The position numbers and the translations under genes were made by a program. Shown one piece after another: positions 28,580 through 37,446 of a stretch of 64,000 nt of DNA. Source of the DNA: Paraburkholderia acidisoli (GTDB taxonomy: Bacteria; Pseudomonadota; Gammaproteobacteria; Burkholderiales; Burkholderiaceae); NCBI RefSeq assembly GCF_009789675.1, contig NZ_CP046916.1, positions 558,001 to 622,000 of the forward strand, in the 5' to 3' direction. Each line of letters opens with the position of its first letter. Positions within the stretch are counted from its first letter, which is position 1. The notes beneath the pieces are model-generated. The model saw only the letters and a program-made list of their open reading frames with translations, was not told the origin of the DNA and did no database searches.

Positions 28580-30129
28580 TTATGCGAACTGGACCGCATC
28601 CAGGTAAAAGCCGATGGTCAAAAATCCGTTCTGACCAACTACAGTCGCCTGAAAGCCCTTGTAAATGCCCGCGGCGTAATCATCGGGATTGGCCGTCGTG
28701 TAATCAGCAAACGACGTTGCCGTGATCGTGATCGACAATGCGCACTGGAATTTCACGGCGCTATTGGCGCGACCCTGAGCAACAGCGAGCAGCGAATTGA
28801 TACCGTTCTGGTCGTAGACCAGCGGCGGATTCTGGTTCGAGCCGTTGATTACGGCCGCGGCAAGGTCTTGTGCAACCTGAATCTGGAACCAGTCGATGCC
28901 GTACCACCAGGACGCTTGCGTGCCGTCCATCATCGTTCCCTTCCAGATGCCGGCCTTGGAGATGCCGCCTTCCGACGTGGGATAGATGATGTTGCCGTAT
29001 GCCGACAGAATGCTATTGACGGTCGCCTGATTGCCCGAGATTGCCCACGGCGTTACGCCTGTGAGATACCGATACGACATCGGGCCGAGCGGATTGGCTG
29101 CTGACGGATTGTTCACCAGCCATTGGTAAAACGCGCCTAAGCATCAAATTCCTGAGAAGTCGCAGTCGGCGCCGGAGCGGTCGCGTACACCGATTTCAAC
29201 GTCGCATAATTCGGGAGATTCGCGAGGGTCGTCGTCGGGAAGAAGTAGGTCTTTCCGGTTGCGCTCGCATACTTCCCCGCGAGAATATTGATCGCCGATG
29301 CGAGGTTCGCCGTGGCCACAGCGCCTACGCCGCCACCGCCGCTAAATGTCACAGTAGGAGCGGCCGTATAGCCAGAACCCGGGCTGGTGACGGCAACCGC
29401 TACCACGACGCCGTTTTGAACAGTAGCGGTGCCAGTCGCAGTCGTACCGCCGCCACCAGGAGCCGAAAATGTGACGGTCGGCGCCACCGTATAGCCATTG
29501 CCGCCATTATTGATGACGACCGAGCCGACCTCATCCTTCGAGTAGTCCCATGCGGCGGGCGTCAGGTAGCTATAGAAAACGCCAGGGTTGCTTGTGATCC
29601 AAGCGTCAAGCGTGGCGATCTGAGCATCTACGCCCGTCACGTTTCCAAGCTCAAGCACATAAACACCAACTGACGTGCCTTGCGCGAAGAACGAAGTCGC
29701 GGGATAGGTAATCGGCGACGCGCCCGAAATCGTGAACGAACCGAGGGCGGTTTCGGTGCCCGGATTCGATGCTACTGCGTAGGTGAACGTAGTCGACGAA
29801 GCAACGGTAGCGATATACGTTCCGTTGTAGCCACTCGGCGCAGCGCCAGAAATGGTCGTCGTGAACGTCGATCCGACAGTAGGAAGGACGCCAGCCGCAA
29901 CAGTTGCCGTGACTTCGCTAGACGCCCACGTCAACGAGGCGATCGAATACGAAGTCGCCGAGATGGAATTGACGGTGGGCAGATTGCCGCAATACTGATA
30001 AGTACCAGGCGTCAGAGTCGTGCCGCCCACCGAGACGATTGCACCGCTTTGCTGGAGCTGTGATGGCTCGGGTGCAGTGGTGACAACTGCGGTGAGATTG
30101 ACGATCTGGGGAGTGATCGTGTTAGCCAT
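28580..30129 (-). pseudogene. contractile tail sheath protein, one frameshift
   Basis: N-terminal frame (MANTITPQIVNLTAVVTTAP to TSQEFDA) and C-terminal frame (YQWLVNNPSAANPLGPMSYR to DAVQFA) join if one T is restored at about 29137-29142, giving about 516 residues. The C-terminal part has the sheath-type alpha/beta fold (NGINSLLAVAQGRANSAVKF). Two modules are inserted in the N-terminal half: a GYNGTY domain and two GYTxAPTVTF repeats. Essential for contraction, so the break argues for a sequence error. Confidence 0.8.
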
Positions 30130-30139
30130 GCAGGCTCCA

Positions 30140-30170
30140 GAAAAACGAAACCCCGCTCACTGGCGGGGTT
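30140..30170 (-). terminator. intrinsic terminator or attenuator before the sheath gene
   Basis: AACCCCGC, CAGTGA (minus strand), GCGGGGTT followed by TCGTTTTT. Lies between the 30191-30487 gene and the sheath start, so it could reduce read-through into the tail operon. Confidence 0.6.
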
Positions 30171-30190
30171 GATGATAGGGCGGCGGGAAT

Positions 30191-30487
30191 TTACGACCAG
30201 GAAACTGCGAGCGTTTGACCAGTACCCGGCACAACCACGATCCCCGCAGCAGTCGGCATGGCATTGAAGTTGATTGGACCCGCGACATCAGCAATGACGC
30301 CAATCTGGTTGGCCGCCGTATTGCCAGTCGTGGCCACGCTGTCATACACGGCGCCCGCCGCGGTGCCTGCGACCAAGACCGAAACAGTGAACAGGCGACC
30401 CGGTGCATTTTTGATAACTGTCGCTGCGGTCACGTCCAACGTGGTAGTTGTGCCGCCCGGGACGGGAGCGAGGGGATACTGGGGCAT
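30191..30487 (-). CDS. hypothetical virion protein
   Basis: 98 residues from the ATG at 30487, preceded by TTGGAG. Begins MPQYPLAPVPGGTTTTLDVT; beta-rich, similar in style to small decoration or neck-associated proteins that assemble from repeated beta strands. Flanked by terminator-like hairpins on both sides, so it may be expressed at its own level. Confidence 0.65.
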   Translation of the reverse strand: MPQYPLAPVPGGTTTTLDVTAATVIKNAPGRLFTVSVLVAGTAAGAVYDSVATTGNTAANQIGVIADVAGPINFNAMPTAAGIVVVPGTGQTLAVSWS

Positions 30488-30499
30488 CAAAGACTCCAA

Positions 30500-30522
30500 T
30501 AAAAAGCCCGCACAAGACGGGC
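30500..30522 (-). terminator. intrinsic terminator
   Basis: GCCCG, TCTTGTG (minus strand), CGGGC followed by TTTTTATT. Lies between the 30550-31507 and 30191-30487 genes. Confidence 0.7.
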
Positions 30523-30549
30523 AATGAACGTCATGCGGGGATGCCCCGT

Positions 30550-31507
30550 CTAGACGGTGATTGAACTGAATCCGGCGGAGAGGATCAGGCGACGCGCAAT
30601 GGCGTCTGCGGCTGCCTGGTAATACCAGGCGACGATCTGAATGGTTTTTCATGGCAAGCGCACTGATTTCCACTTGAGTGCGCTTTTCATCGCGAGGAAC
30701 CGGCGTGTTGCCAAATCCAAAGTTGTCGGTATTGACGGAGTAATCAATCAGCATGGCAAGGTATTGCCATGCCATCTGGTTCGTGAATCCGTACAACGTC
30801 AGTCTTACGTTGTCCTTCGCTAGTTGCGATATGGACATCTGGACCAACTGATTGGGCGATACAGGGTTGCCGGGCCATTGTGCGATCGGGAACGAAGGCG
30901 CCTCCGTCATATCGGGCTCGACGTGGGCCACGATGTATGGCGGCACTACATTGTCGGGCACCAAGTATGACGGATAAACGGGCACAGTCGTTGTGCCAAA
31001 TGTGGTCTGGCTTAACCATATCGGCAGGCTGTTTGAAACAATTGGCTCGGGTGGCAGATCAGCGGCACTTTCGACAAGCTGAGACGAAAGGGCGGGGTAG
31101 ACCGCAAATCCGCGGTAATGCCATAGACCGGCTTGTTGATAGTTCGCGCCCGTTTCGGAGAACGCCACCTGAAGTGTCGTCCCGTCCACGTTCCACGATC
31201 CAACCCACATCGTGCCCGGAGCAATCGCATTGAGCTGCGATACTTCTTCCGTTGCCGTGAACACCATCTTGTTCGCGGCAATCGTCTGGTCTTCTTCCTG
31301 GTGCCGATCAGTCAGGACATGCAATGATCCGGAAAACTGCTGACTTGTTCCCGTCGCAACCCAGAATACGTAACCATCTATGGGAAGCGTTGATTTCGTA
31401 TATTGCTGAAACGAAACCGTTTGATCATCCGATATCTGTGCGACACCGGCTGCTAGAGAGGCAGCCAATTGCCCGGGTGCGCTAGCGGCTTCGGATATCA
31501 GGGTCAT
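30550..31507 (-). CDS. neck/tail-completion-region protein, likely 3' frameshift
   Basis: About 318 residues after correction. The main frame (MTLISEAASAPGQLAASLAA to QVEISALAMK) shifts in an A run at 30645-30649; the +1 frame then reads TIQIVAWYYQAAADAIARRL and stops at 30550. As sequenced, the main frame runs on into the next gene. Position between capsid-neck genes and sheath suggests a tail terminator or neck protein; family not recognised. Confidence 0.65.
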
Positions 31508-31983
31508 GATTCGTCATTGGTGAGCCACGCTCGGAACGAGGCTTGATACAACCCGGTATCAACAAAAGCTGCGCGCGCCTTGTTTTTACTTGAGTTGGGA
31601 TGTTTCTTCTTATGACTGACGCCTGCATCAGCCGCATCAATGGTCTGGCCGCTTGTCGTTTGCCACTCGCGCGAATCGAGATAATCTCGGAATGCTTCTT
31701 CTATGCGACCGTTGACACTTTGGCCTTCGATAACACGGTCACCAAGCGTTGTCGTGACATCGCGACTCGCAAATGGAATGACCGGCTTTCCTTGAGCAAG
31801 CGATTCAATCTCGTCTGCCATTGCATTTGCGAGAAAGTCTCCAATCTCGTCTTCGTGCAATTCCAGGAACGTCCGCATGACGTGATAGTCGTTCTCGATG
31901 TATTGAGCGACATCGCCTGTCGTCGTGGCGCCGTCAGCATCGGAATAGGCGACATCCACGACACCGAGATTCAGGGTGACCAT
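31504..31983 (-). CDS. neck / head-tail connector-region protein
   Basis: 159 residues: acidic N-terminal half (LHEDEIGDFLANAMADEIES) and a basic stretch (SHKKKHPNSSKNKARAA). Overlaps neighbours on both sides. Same position as HK97 gp10-like or tail-completion proteins; role is positional inference. Confidence 0.65.
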   Translation of the reverse strand: MVTLNLGVVDVAYSDADGATTTGDVAQYIENDYHVMRTFLELHEDEIGDFLANAMADEIESLAQGKPVIPFASRDVTTTLGDRVIEGQSVNGRIEEAFRDYLDSREWQTTSGQTIDAADAGVSHKKKHPNSSKNKARAAFVDTGLYQASFRAWLTNDES

Positions 31984-32627
31984 CAGCTAACACCGACGAT
32001 ATTCGGGCCGTAGCTCTGCGAATAGTCCAGGTACTCACGGCCCCAAGGCGTCAGTAGCAGATCAAGATCGCCCATCGTCAAACCTTTCAGGAAATCCGGG
32101 GTGAGCAGCGTATCCGATGTGGATTGATCCGCCGAAGCGCTGACGGGACCAGCCTTGAACGACATCAGCTTGAATGCGGCTCTTTGCTGCGTGAAGAATG
32201 TTTGGCCCGGTTGATCCTGACCGATCTTCAGCAGTTTATGCATCCCGTAGTTATAAACCGCTGTCACGTACAGGATCGGCGGCATACAGGCAGGCGGGAT
32301 CAGTGTTACCGCCTCCGCACCAAGGAACGCCCACGCCAGATACGGCGAGTACGTTCCGGCTGAAGCGGCACTGACGGACGCAGTAGGTACAGGCATCACC
32401 GTGCCGCTTGTGCCGTCCCATGTTGCGATGTAGGTATTGATGTCCACACCAACGAGCGCCATTCCAGCCGCAACCGTTCCCGTTGAACTTACTGCGGTCA
32501 AATTGCCTGATTCATCAATACTGACGTTCGCAAGCGCGCCGCTCGGCAGATCGGCCGGCGGCACACCTTGATTCAATACGAACGCATTGAAATCGGCAAG
32601 ATTCGGCTGGGTCGGATTGGTCCACAT
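31983..32627 (-). CDS. head-tail joining-region protein
   Basis: 214 residues from the ATG at 32627 (MWTNPTQPNLADFNAFVLNQ). Contains a helical region typical of connector proteins and a C-terminal SDTLLTPDFLKGLTMGDLDL. The next gene upstream ends 1 bp before it. Family not recognised with certainty. Confidence 0.65.
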   Translation of the reverse strand: MWTNPTQPNLADFNAFVLNQGVPPADLPSGALANVSIDESGNLTAVSSTGTVAAGMALVGVDINTYIATWDGTSGTVMPVPTASVSAASAGTYSPYLAWAFLGAEAVTLIPPACMPPILYVTAVYNYGMHKLLKIGQDQPGQTFFTQQRAAFKLMSFKAGPVSASADQSTSDTLLTPDFLKGLTMGDLDLLLTPWGREYLDYSQSYGPNIVGVS

Positions 32628-32628
32628 A

Positions 32629-32889
32629 TCAGGAAATCGTGACGATTTCGCCGCCCAACGCCAGATACTGGCTGACATCGTGGGCAGCAGGAAAGGCCGC
32701 ACTGTACGGCGACCAGCAGGACAACGCTTTCGGGGCGAACGCCCATACAGCATGGCCACGCGTAAAGATGATCTTCATCCCCTTGGCCATGAGCGCCTTG
32801 ACTTCTTCGGCGTGCGTCATTGGCGCGGGCTGAGGAAGATCGCGCAACGCCTTCCTGCCTTCCTCGGTGATCCGGAAAGAGGCTTTCAT
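32629..32889 (-). CDS. hypothetical head-region protein
   Basis: 86 residues: short winged-helix-like or beta N-terminus (MKASFRITEEGRKALRDLPQ) and an aromatic C-terminal half. Lies in the capsid-to-neck block. Function unknown. Confidence 0.6.
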   Translation of the reverse strand: MKASFRITEEGRKALRDLPQPAPMTHAEEVKALMAKGMKIIFTRGHAVWAFAPKALSCWSPYSAAFPAAHDVSQYLALGGEIVTIS

Positions 32890-32891
32890 GA

Positions 32892-33413
32892 TCAGATCGG
32901 CAACTTGGCGGTGCGATTGTCGCTCGCGCCATCTTCAGCGATAGTGAGTTGCATGTTGACCTCTTTGCCGGTCGCCTTCTCCCGCGGCGGGATGTCCTGC
33001 TCGACCGTGACTTCAACGGCCTTTGCCAGACGCTTGCGCTTGTCCTTCGGTGCACGGTTGACGGTATCGACTGCGAGCGCGGCTTTTGTCGCCTCGGATG
33101 CCGAGCGATACTCCTGATGCTCAATCAGGGCCTCGTTGCCCTGATAGATGTGATCTTCGATAATCGGCTTGTCGACGCTATAAAGAAAACCGGAGAATTC
33201 CGTAAGTTTGCGACTCGTTTCCGCGGCACGACGAAATCCGCAGCGCTCCAGATCCCTGACAAATGCTTCGACTTGCGGTTGATTCCATTGCTCGCCGACA
33301 ACTTTCTGATGACCGGAATCGATTTCAATCATCGAAAGTTTGTTTGACTCCGCAATGCGATAGCAATGCTTGAGGTGTTGGCGAGTGCAGTTCGCGAGGT
33401 AGATCTTTGCCAT
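32892..33413 (-). CDS. hypothetical head-region protein
   Basis: 173 residues from the ATG at 33413 (MAKIYLANCTRQHLKHCYRI). Basic, helix-rich middle with KDKRKRLAKAVEVTVEQD. Position directly after the major capsid gene, where head-completion or capsid-accessory proteins occur. Not recognised. Confidence 0.65.
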   Translation of the reverse strand: MAKIYLANCTRQHLKHCYRIAESNKLSMIEIDSGHQKVVGEQWNQPQVEAFVRDLERCGFRRAAETSRKLTEFSGFLYSVDKPIIEDHIYQGNEALIEHQEYRSASEATKAALAVDTVNRAPKDKRKRLAKAVEVTVEQDIPPREKATGKEVNMQLTIAEDGASDNRTAKLPI

Positions 33414-33429
33414 TTCACTTTCCCTGAAA

Positions 33430-33453
33430 AGAAAAAGCCGCGCGAGGCGGCTT
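33430..33453 (-). terminator. intrinsic terminator after the capsid gene
   Basis: AAGCCGC, CTCGC, GCGGCTT followed on the minus strand by TTTCTTTT. A partial stop here would give more capsid message than neck message. Confidence 0.75.
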
Positions 33454-33531
33454 GACCCTGTATTTGATGCCCGCACCAGGCCAGACAGGGACTGGCTTTT
33501 CGACCGCGCGATCTAGGTGCGGGGCAAATCG

Positions 33532-34557
33532 TTAATGCGGAATGGACAAGAGGTACAAGCCTTGCCCGCGGAGGTTCCAACCGCTGGAAATTCGCATTTC
33601 CTGAACTTCCGTGATAGCACCATCCGGGATCGGCGTCGGGATCTTCATCGGCGCTGGCATGTCGGTGTACATCGCGTTCACCGCCTTCGTGGACGGTTGA
33701 ACGTCACCGAACACGTTGGTGTTGATGCCGGGCATATCGGGTTGCTCGATTTCCGGGATGGTCAGAATGACCATATCCGCGCCGCCCGCGCCCTTGCCCT
33801 GCAACGTGTCATCGAAGTAGTACTCGACTTCATCGCCAGCTTCTGCGGTCACGTTCGCCACGACCTGACCCGTCGTCGACGTGCCAGCACCCGGACGCTG
33901 ATATGCCGTCACCTGGACGATGTTGGCAAGTTGCCAGTTCAGCAGAATGCGTTGCGGCCCGATGAAACGAATGCGGTTCGTGATCTGCGCGCCTGATTGG
34001 AACATGCCCGACTTGATGTTCACGATCTGCGACAGCAGCCACAGCGACATATCGCCATTGTCGTAGGTCGATGCGGTCGTGTTGCCGTACTGGTCGGGAG
34101 GCAGAGTAACGGCTGTCGCAGCAGCAGCGTTGAGCAGGCCTTCGTTGTTCGACGGCTGGTAGCCGTAGAGCAGCGCTGTGCGCATTTGCTGATAGATGCC
34201 CTGCCGAGCGGCCAGATCTTGAGCGGCGGGCAGGCTCACGTTGTAGTGAGCCGCTGCGGCGATGTCGTGATGATCCCAGATCGATCGCGTGCGAATCAGG
34301 TACGTCTGTGTGCTGTACTGCGTGCCAACAAGCGTTGCCGAAGGCAGGAAATTACCGGCAGCCTGGGCCGAAAGCGTTTCCGTGCGCAGATCAAGCGCGT
34401 TGATGTAGACGTACAGGTCATCGTTGCCGAGTTTCACCTTAGGCTTGTTGCCGGGAAGTGCGGCGAATGCGCCCGATGCCTGCGCATACGTGACGATCAG
34501 ATCGGGTTCCGCGAAGTGCGGATTGACCCGTACCTGGGCGGGGAAGTTGTTTGCCAT
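33532..34557 (-). CDS. major capsid protein (DUF2184-like)
   Basis: 341 residues. Order and motifs (MANNFPAQVRVNPHFAEPDL; SIWDHHDIAAAAHYNVSLPA; GWNLRGQGLYLLSIPH) fit the DUF2184 major-capsid family of myophages. It builds the icosahedral shell; flanked by decoration protein upstream and terminator downstream, typical for the most strongly expressed structural gene. Confidence 0.85.
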   Translation of the reverse strand: MANNFPAQVRVNPHFAEPDLIVTYAQASGAFAALPGNKPKVKLGNDDLYVYINALDLRTETLSAQAAGNFLPSATLVGTQYSTQTYLIRTRSIWDHHDIAAAAHYNVSLPAAQDLAARQGIYQQMRTALLYGYQPSNNEGLLNAAAATAVTLPPDQYGNTTASTYDNGDMSLWLLSQIVNIKSGMFQSGAQITNRIRFIGPQRILLNWQLANIVQVTAYQRPGAGTSTTGQVVANVTAEAGDEVEYYFDDTLQGKGAGGADMVILTIPEIEQPDMPGINTNVFGDVQPSTKAVNAMYTDMPAPMKIPTPIPDGAITEVQEMRISSGWNLRGQGLYLLSIPH

Positions 34558-34569
34558 GTGGTGGGCTCC

Positions 34570-35175
34570 TTAGATCTGGATGATGGCGGCCGAACCCGTC
34601 GTCCAGGTGAGAGCCCCGGTGCCCGAGTTGTAGCTGACGATCTTGCTGTTCGAGTTGAATGAGATGATGCGCGTCGTGGACGGCAGTGCGAATGCGCCGC
34701 TCGTACCCGATGCGGTCAACTGGAACAACACCGGATCCCAATACAGCGTCTGATTGACTGCGCCACCTTCAAGAGATGCAACCAGCGATGCGAGACACGA
34801 AACAGCGATGCGGGCATTCGAGCCAGTGCGGAAATAGGCCATCGTCATGCCAGCAACAGCCTGTTGCACGTTGTTGCCCGGCACGAGCAGCATGTTGTTC
34901 GACTGGTTGAAGACCGTAAAGCCGGTCACAGTCCCTGCGCTCGCTGCGGGCGTGATCGAACTGCCGAGTGCGTTGGCGTTGACTTGGGCGACTGTTTCTT
35001 CGATCGCCAGACCGCCCCACATCGGCTGCGTTACGCTCGACCCGACAACGCCGCTCAAAAGCCAGTTCTTCGTCGACGGATCGTCGAAGTAGTTACCTTG
35101 AACGTAACCTTCCGTTTGCAGGAGGAAGGTATTCTGCGGCGAAGTGGTCAGCGCCGGATTGAAGCTGATGGTCAT
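34570..35175 (-). CDS. head decoration protein
   Basis: 201 residues, beta-rich (MTISFNPALTTSPQNTFLLQ; GMTMAYFRTGSNARIAVSCL). Lies between the scaffold/protease gene and the capsid gene, the place of head-decoration proteins in related phages. Call by position and composition. Confidence 0.7.
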   Translation of the reverse strand: MTISFNPALTTSPQNTFLLQTEGYVQGNYFDDPSTKNWLLSGVVGSSVTQPMWGGLAIEETVAQVNANALGSSITPAASAGTVTGFTVFNQSNNMLLVPGNNVQQAVAGMTMAYFRTGSNARIAVSCLASLVASLEGGAVNQTLYWDPVLFQLTASGTSGAFALPSTTRIISFNSNSKIVSYNSGTGALTWTTGSAAIIQI

Positions 35176-36036
35176 TTATCGTGCTCCGTGATTTTGACGC
35201 AGGACCTTGGCGACAACGCCGTGGTGTTTGAAGTGATTGAGCCAGACATCCATATCGCCGTGGTATTCGGTAATCTGACGACCGGCGCTGTCCATGCGGA
35301 TGGTCGGCAGGAGGCGGCCGGCGGGCATCACGGACGGGCTCTTGGCATACGCCTGTGCGTCTTGACGGATCTGATCTTCGATCGTGTCGAACACGGCACC
35401 GTCCAGCGAGTCAAGGCGAATGCCCTTGAACTTGTCCGAGTGCTTCTGGAACTTTTCAGCCAGGCGCTTGCGATAAGCGATCGGCGTTTCGAAGTGCAGG
35501 GGAGCCGGTACCGAATCGCCGAGCATCTGCGCGACCGAATCCCAGCGAGCTTGCGCGGCGCTGAGTTGATCGCGATCCGATGCAGACGGGGGCGTGGCGA
35601 GTGCCTTGATCTGCGCGTTCATTGCCTCGATCTGCTTCTTCATCTCGGCGTTTTCGCCGCGCAACTGGGCATCCGCGCGAACTTGGGCGTCCATGCGTTC
35701 CTTCTCCTCTTTTTCCTTGCGCTCTTTCTCGGTGCGTTCCGCCTCTTCCGAGTCGAGGCGAGCTTGCTCAGCGTCCTGCCGCTCCTTCAGTTCACGCGCA
35801 GCCTTGGCTTCTGCGGTTTCTTCTGCGGCGCCAGCAGCTTCGGCAGCGGCCAAATCAGCAGCCGCAGCAGCTTCGTGGCCGCTTGCATCTGGGCGAAGCT
35901 CTGCGGCCGGCATTGTTTCGCCGCCTTTTTGCTCGATTGCATCCATGCGCGCATTCAATGTCGAATATGCTTCATCAAAGCGCTTGCCGAGAGCGTCGGC
36001 CCACGCGGGCACTTGCTCCTGAACGTTTTCGTCCAT
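35176..36036 (-). CDS. nested in-frame scaffold protein
   Basis: In-frame ATG at 36036 (MDENVQEQVPAWADALGKRF) preceded by AACGGAGATTCACAG, a good ribosome-binding site inside the larger gene. Product of 286 residues would contain only the coiled coil and C-terminus, as Nu3 does for lambda. Inferred; no direct proof. Confidence 0.6.
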   Translation of the reverse strand: MDENVQEQVPAWADALGKRFDEAYSTLNARMDAIEQKGGETMPAAELRPDASGHEAAAAADLAAAEAAGAAEETAEAKAARELKERQDAEQARLDSEEAERTEKERKEKEEKERMDAQVRADAQLRGENAEMKKQIEAMNAQIKALATPPSASDRDQLSAAQARWDSVAQMLGDSVPAPLHFETPIAYRKRLAEKFQKHSDKFKGIRLDSLDGAVFDTIEDQIRQDAQAYAKSPSVMPAGRLLPTIRMDSAGRQITEYHGDMDVWLNHFKHHGVVAKVLRQNHGAR

Positions 36037-37077
36037 CTGTGAATCTCCGTTATTAATTCCGCTGGGCTCGCCGCCCTTATCCCAAACACCAACCGGGCAA
36101 ACCGCCAGATGGTCGAGGAAAGAGGGTTTGCCTTCTATGAGAACCGTTTTGCCGTCAATCTCGACGGTTTCGGTCGAGCCCGCGTCGCGGAAAATCACCG
36201 CGGGACTAGTCGATTCGTGCGATGTCAACATCAGTTGAGCACCGTCCGAATCGAATATCTTGGCTACACCGCGGACCTCATCGCCCGCGATATAAGGAAA
36301 GAAAATCGAGCCGATATTTCGGTCTCGATACTCCTGCGTGTTAAGGGCGCCTTTGGAGTGCAGGAAGAGAACCGGTAGGCCGTAACAGCGCTCGCGGAAC
36401 TCTTCGGTGAGGAATGTTTCGGGCGGGCGGTAGGCGTACTCATCGAGCGCCTTGCGATAGCTCGTGCCCGTTCCGGTGATCCGAAGATCAAAGAGCCACG
36501 CACCTTCATACTTCTGCGGAGAGAGCAGATAGCCCGCGGCCATCCGCTTGGCGATATCGAGTTCATTGCCAGTAACCAACTCGATCGTGCGGGCGACCGG
36601 CACCAGCATGTTTTCTGGCAGGGCATCTGCGGCGGCCCATTGCCATGCTGTGTGCTCGTGGTTTAGCTTTGGCTCGAATGGCTCTGGCACGTCCTGCAGG
36701 AAGCAGGTGTATTCACCGCTGCCATCGGGAATCGGATTGCGTCGAACCGGCCAGCGAATGCCATCTGGGCACACGCCGATCTCTTCTTCGCATTCGCGGA
36801 CTGCCGCAGCTTCGGGCGTTTCATCGCCTTCCGCGTGGCCCCCAGGCTGCTCCCATTCGCCCGTATCGCTACGCCTGACGAGCAGATAGAGCGGGCCGGG
36901 GGCGCGGAAGAGGACGCCGGCACAGTTAATTTGCGTGGATTCTTCGGCGTCTTGGCGGCTCTTTCCAGCCTCGCTATATGCAATCGCGATCGCCTGCTTC
37001 TCGGGCTTTCCTGCTGCGCGCTCGGTCGCGATGTTGTGGCTTATCGCCTCGCGCGACGATCCTTGTTCAAGCGGCAT
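35176..37077 (-). CDS. NUDIX - prohead protease - scaffold fusion protein
   Basis: 633 residues. Start at 37077. Domains: basic helix (about 1-45); NUDIX hydrolase (about 50-170) with a perfect box GX5EX7REUXEEXGU around GHAEGDETPEAAAVRECEEE; a DUF2213-type prohead-protease region (about 175-340; YRPPETFLTEEFRERCYGLP); and a charged coiled-coil scaffold (about 370-520) followed by a C-terminal segment. Protease plus scaffold in one chain recalls lambda C/Nu3. The NUDIX part hydrolyses a nucleoside diphosphate derivative; its use in head assembly is unexplained. Confidence 0.78.
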   Translation of the reverse strand: MPLEQGSSREAISHNIATERAAGKPEKQAIAIAYSEAGKSRQDAEESTQINCAGVLFRAPGPLYLLVRRSDTGEWEQPGGHAEGDETPEAAAVRECEEEIGVCPDGIRWPVRRNPIPDGSGEYTCFLQDVPEPFEPKLNHEHTAWQWAAADALPENMLVPVARTIELVTGNELDIAKRMAAGYLLSPQKYEGAWLFDLRITGTGTSYRKALDEYAYRPPETFLTEEFRERCYGLPVLFLHSKGALNTQEYRDRNIGSIFFPYIAGDEVRGVAKIFDSDGAQLMLTSHESTSPAVIFRDAGSTETVEIDGKTVLIEGKPSFLDHLAVCPVGVWDKGGEPSGINNGDSQMDENVQEQVPAWADALGKRFDEAYSTLNARMDAIEQKGGETMPAAELRPDASGHEAAAAADLAAAEAAGAAEETAEAKAARELKERQDAEQARLDSEEAERTEKERKEKEEKERMDAQVRADAQLRGENAEMKKQIEAMNAQIKALATPPSASDRDQLSAAQARWDSVAQMLGDSVPAPLHFETPIAYRKRLAEKFQKHSDKFKGIRLDSLDGAVFDTIEDQIRQDAQAYAKSPSVMPAGRLLPTIRMDSAGRQITEYHGDMDVWLNHFKHHGVVAKVLRQNHGAR

Positions 37078-37087
37078 GAAAGTACCA

Positions 37088-37112
37088 AAGAAAAGCCACC
37101 CGAAGGTGGCTT
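37088..37112 (-). terminator. intrinsic terminator before the protease gene
   Basis: AAGCCACC, TTCG (minus strand), GGTGGCTT followed by TTCTTT. Between the portal-side genes and the protease/scaffold gene. Confidence 0.65.
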
Positions 37113-37132
37113 CTATGTGTGGATGGTGCAAG

Positions 37133-37243
37133 TTAGACGTTGCCGAGGGGATCGCTCAATCTGACGAATTCGCCACTGACGAACTTGCCGAAACTGCTAG
37201 TGGCATCGGCAATCTGTGCATCAGTCAAACTGACGATCGTCAT
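37133..37243 (-). CDS. very small possible protein
   Basis: 36 residues (MTIVSLTDAQIADATSSFGK). Overlaps the end of the 37221-37442 gene by 23 bp; weak ribosome-binding site. Kept because the composition is protein-like and the gap would otherwise be empty. Confidence 0.35.
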   Translation of the reverse strand: MTIVSLTDAQIADATSSFGKFVSGEFVRLSDPLGNV

Positions 37244-37442
37244 ATAGTGGCGAGTTTTCGTATCCCTTGTCTGGATATGCGCGCTTCATCAAGTCTTCGC
37301 CATCCATGTTTCGCGTCGCCAAATGGTATGAGCGTTCGCCATTGGCGATGATTTCGAAACAGTACGCAGGTCCATAAGGCAAACTATCCGCATCACCTTG
37401 TGCGCGGAAAATGTAAGGCTTGCAGCTCAAAAGCGGATTCAT
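37221..37442 (-). CDS. hypothetical small phage protein
   Basis: 73 residues (MNPLLSCKPYIFRAQGDADS), mixed alpha/beta, one Cys pair. Lies between minor head and protease genes. Not recognised. Confidence 0.55.
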   Translation of the reverse strand: MNPLLSCKPYIFRAQGDADSLPYGPAYCFEIIANGERSYHLATRNMDGEDLMKRAYPDKGYENSPLYDDRQFD

Positions 37443-37446
37443 GCAG

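Noticed and set aside
30641..30650. Possible programmed frameshift at GAAAAAC
   Set aside because: The second frame is +1, not -1, and the heptamer does not fit; an extra A is simpler.
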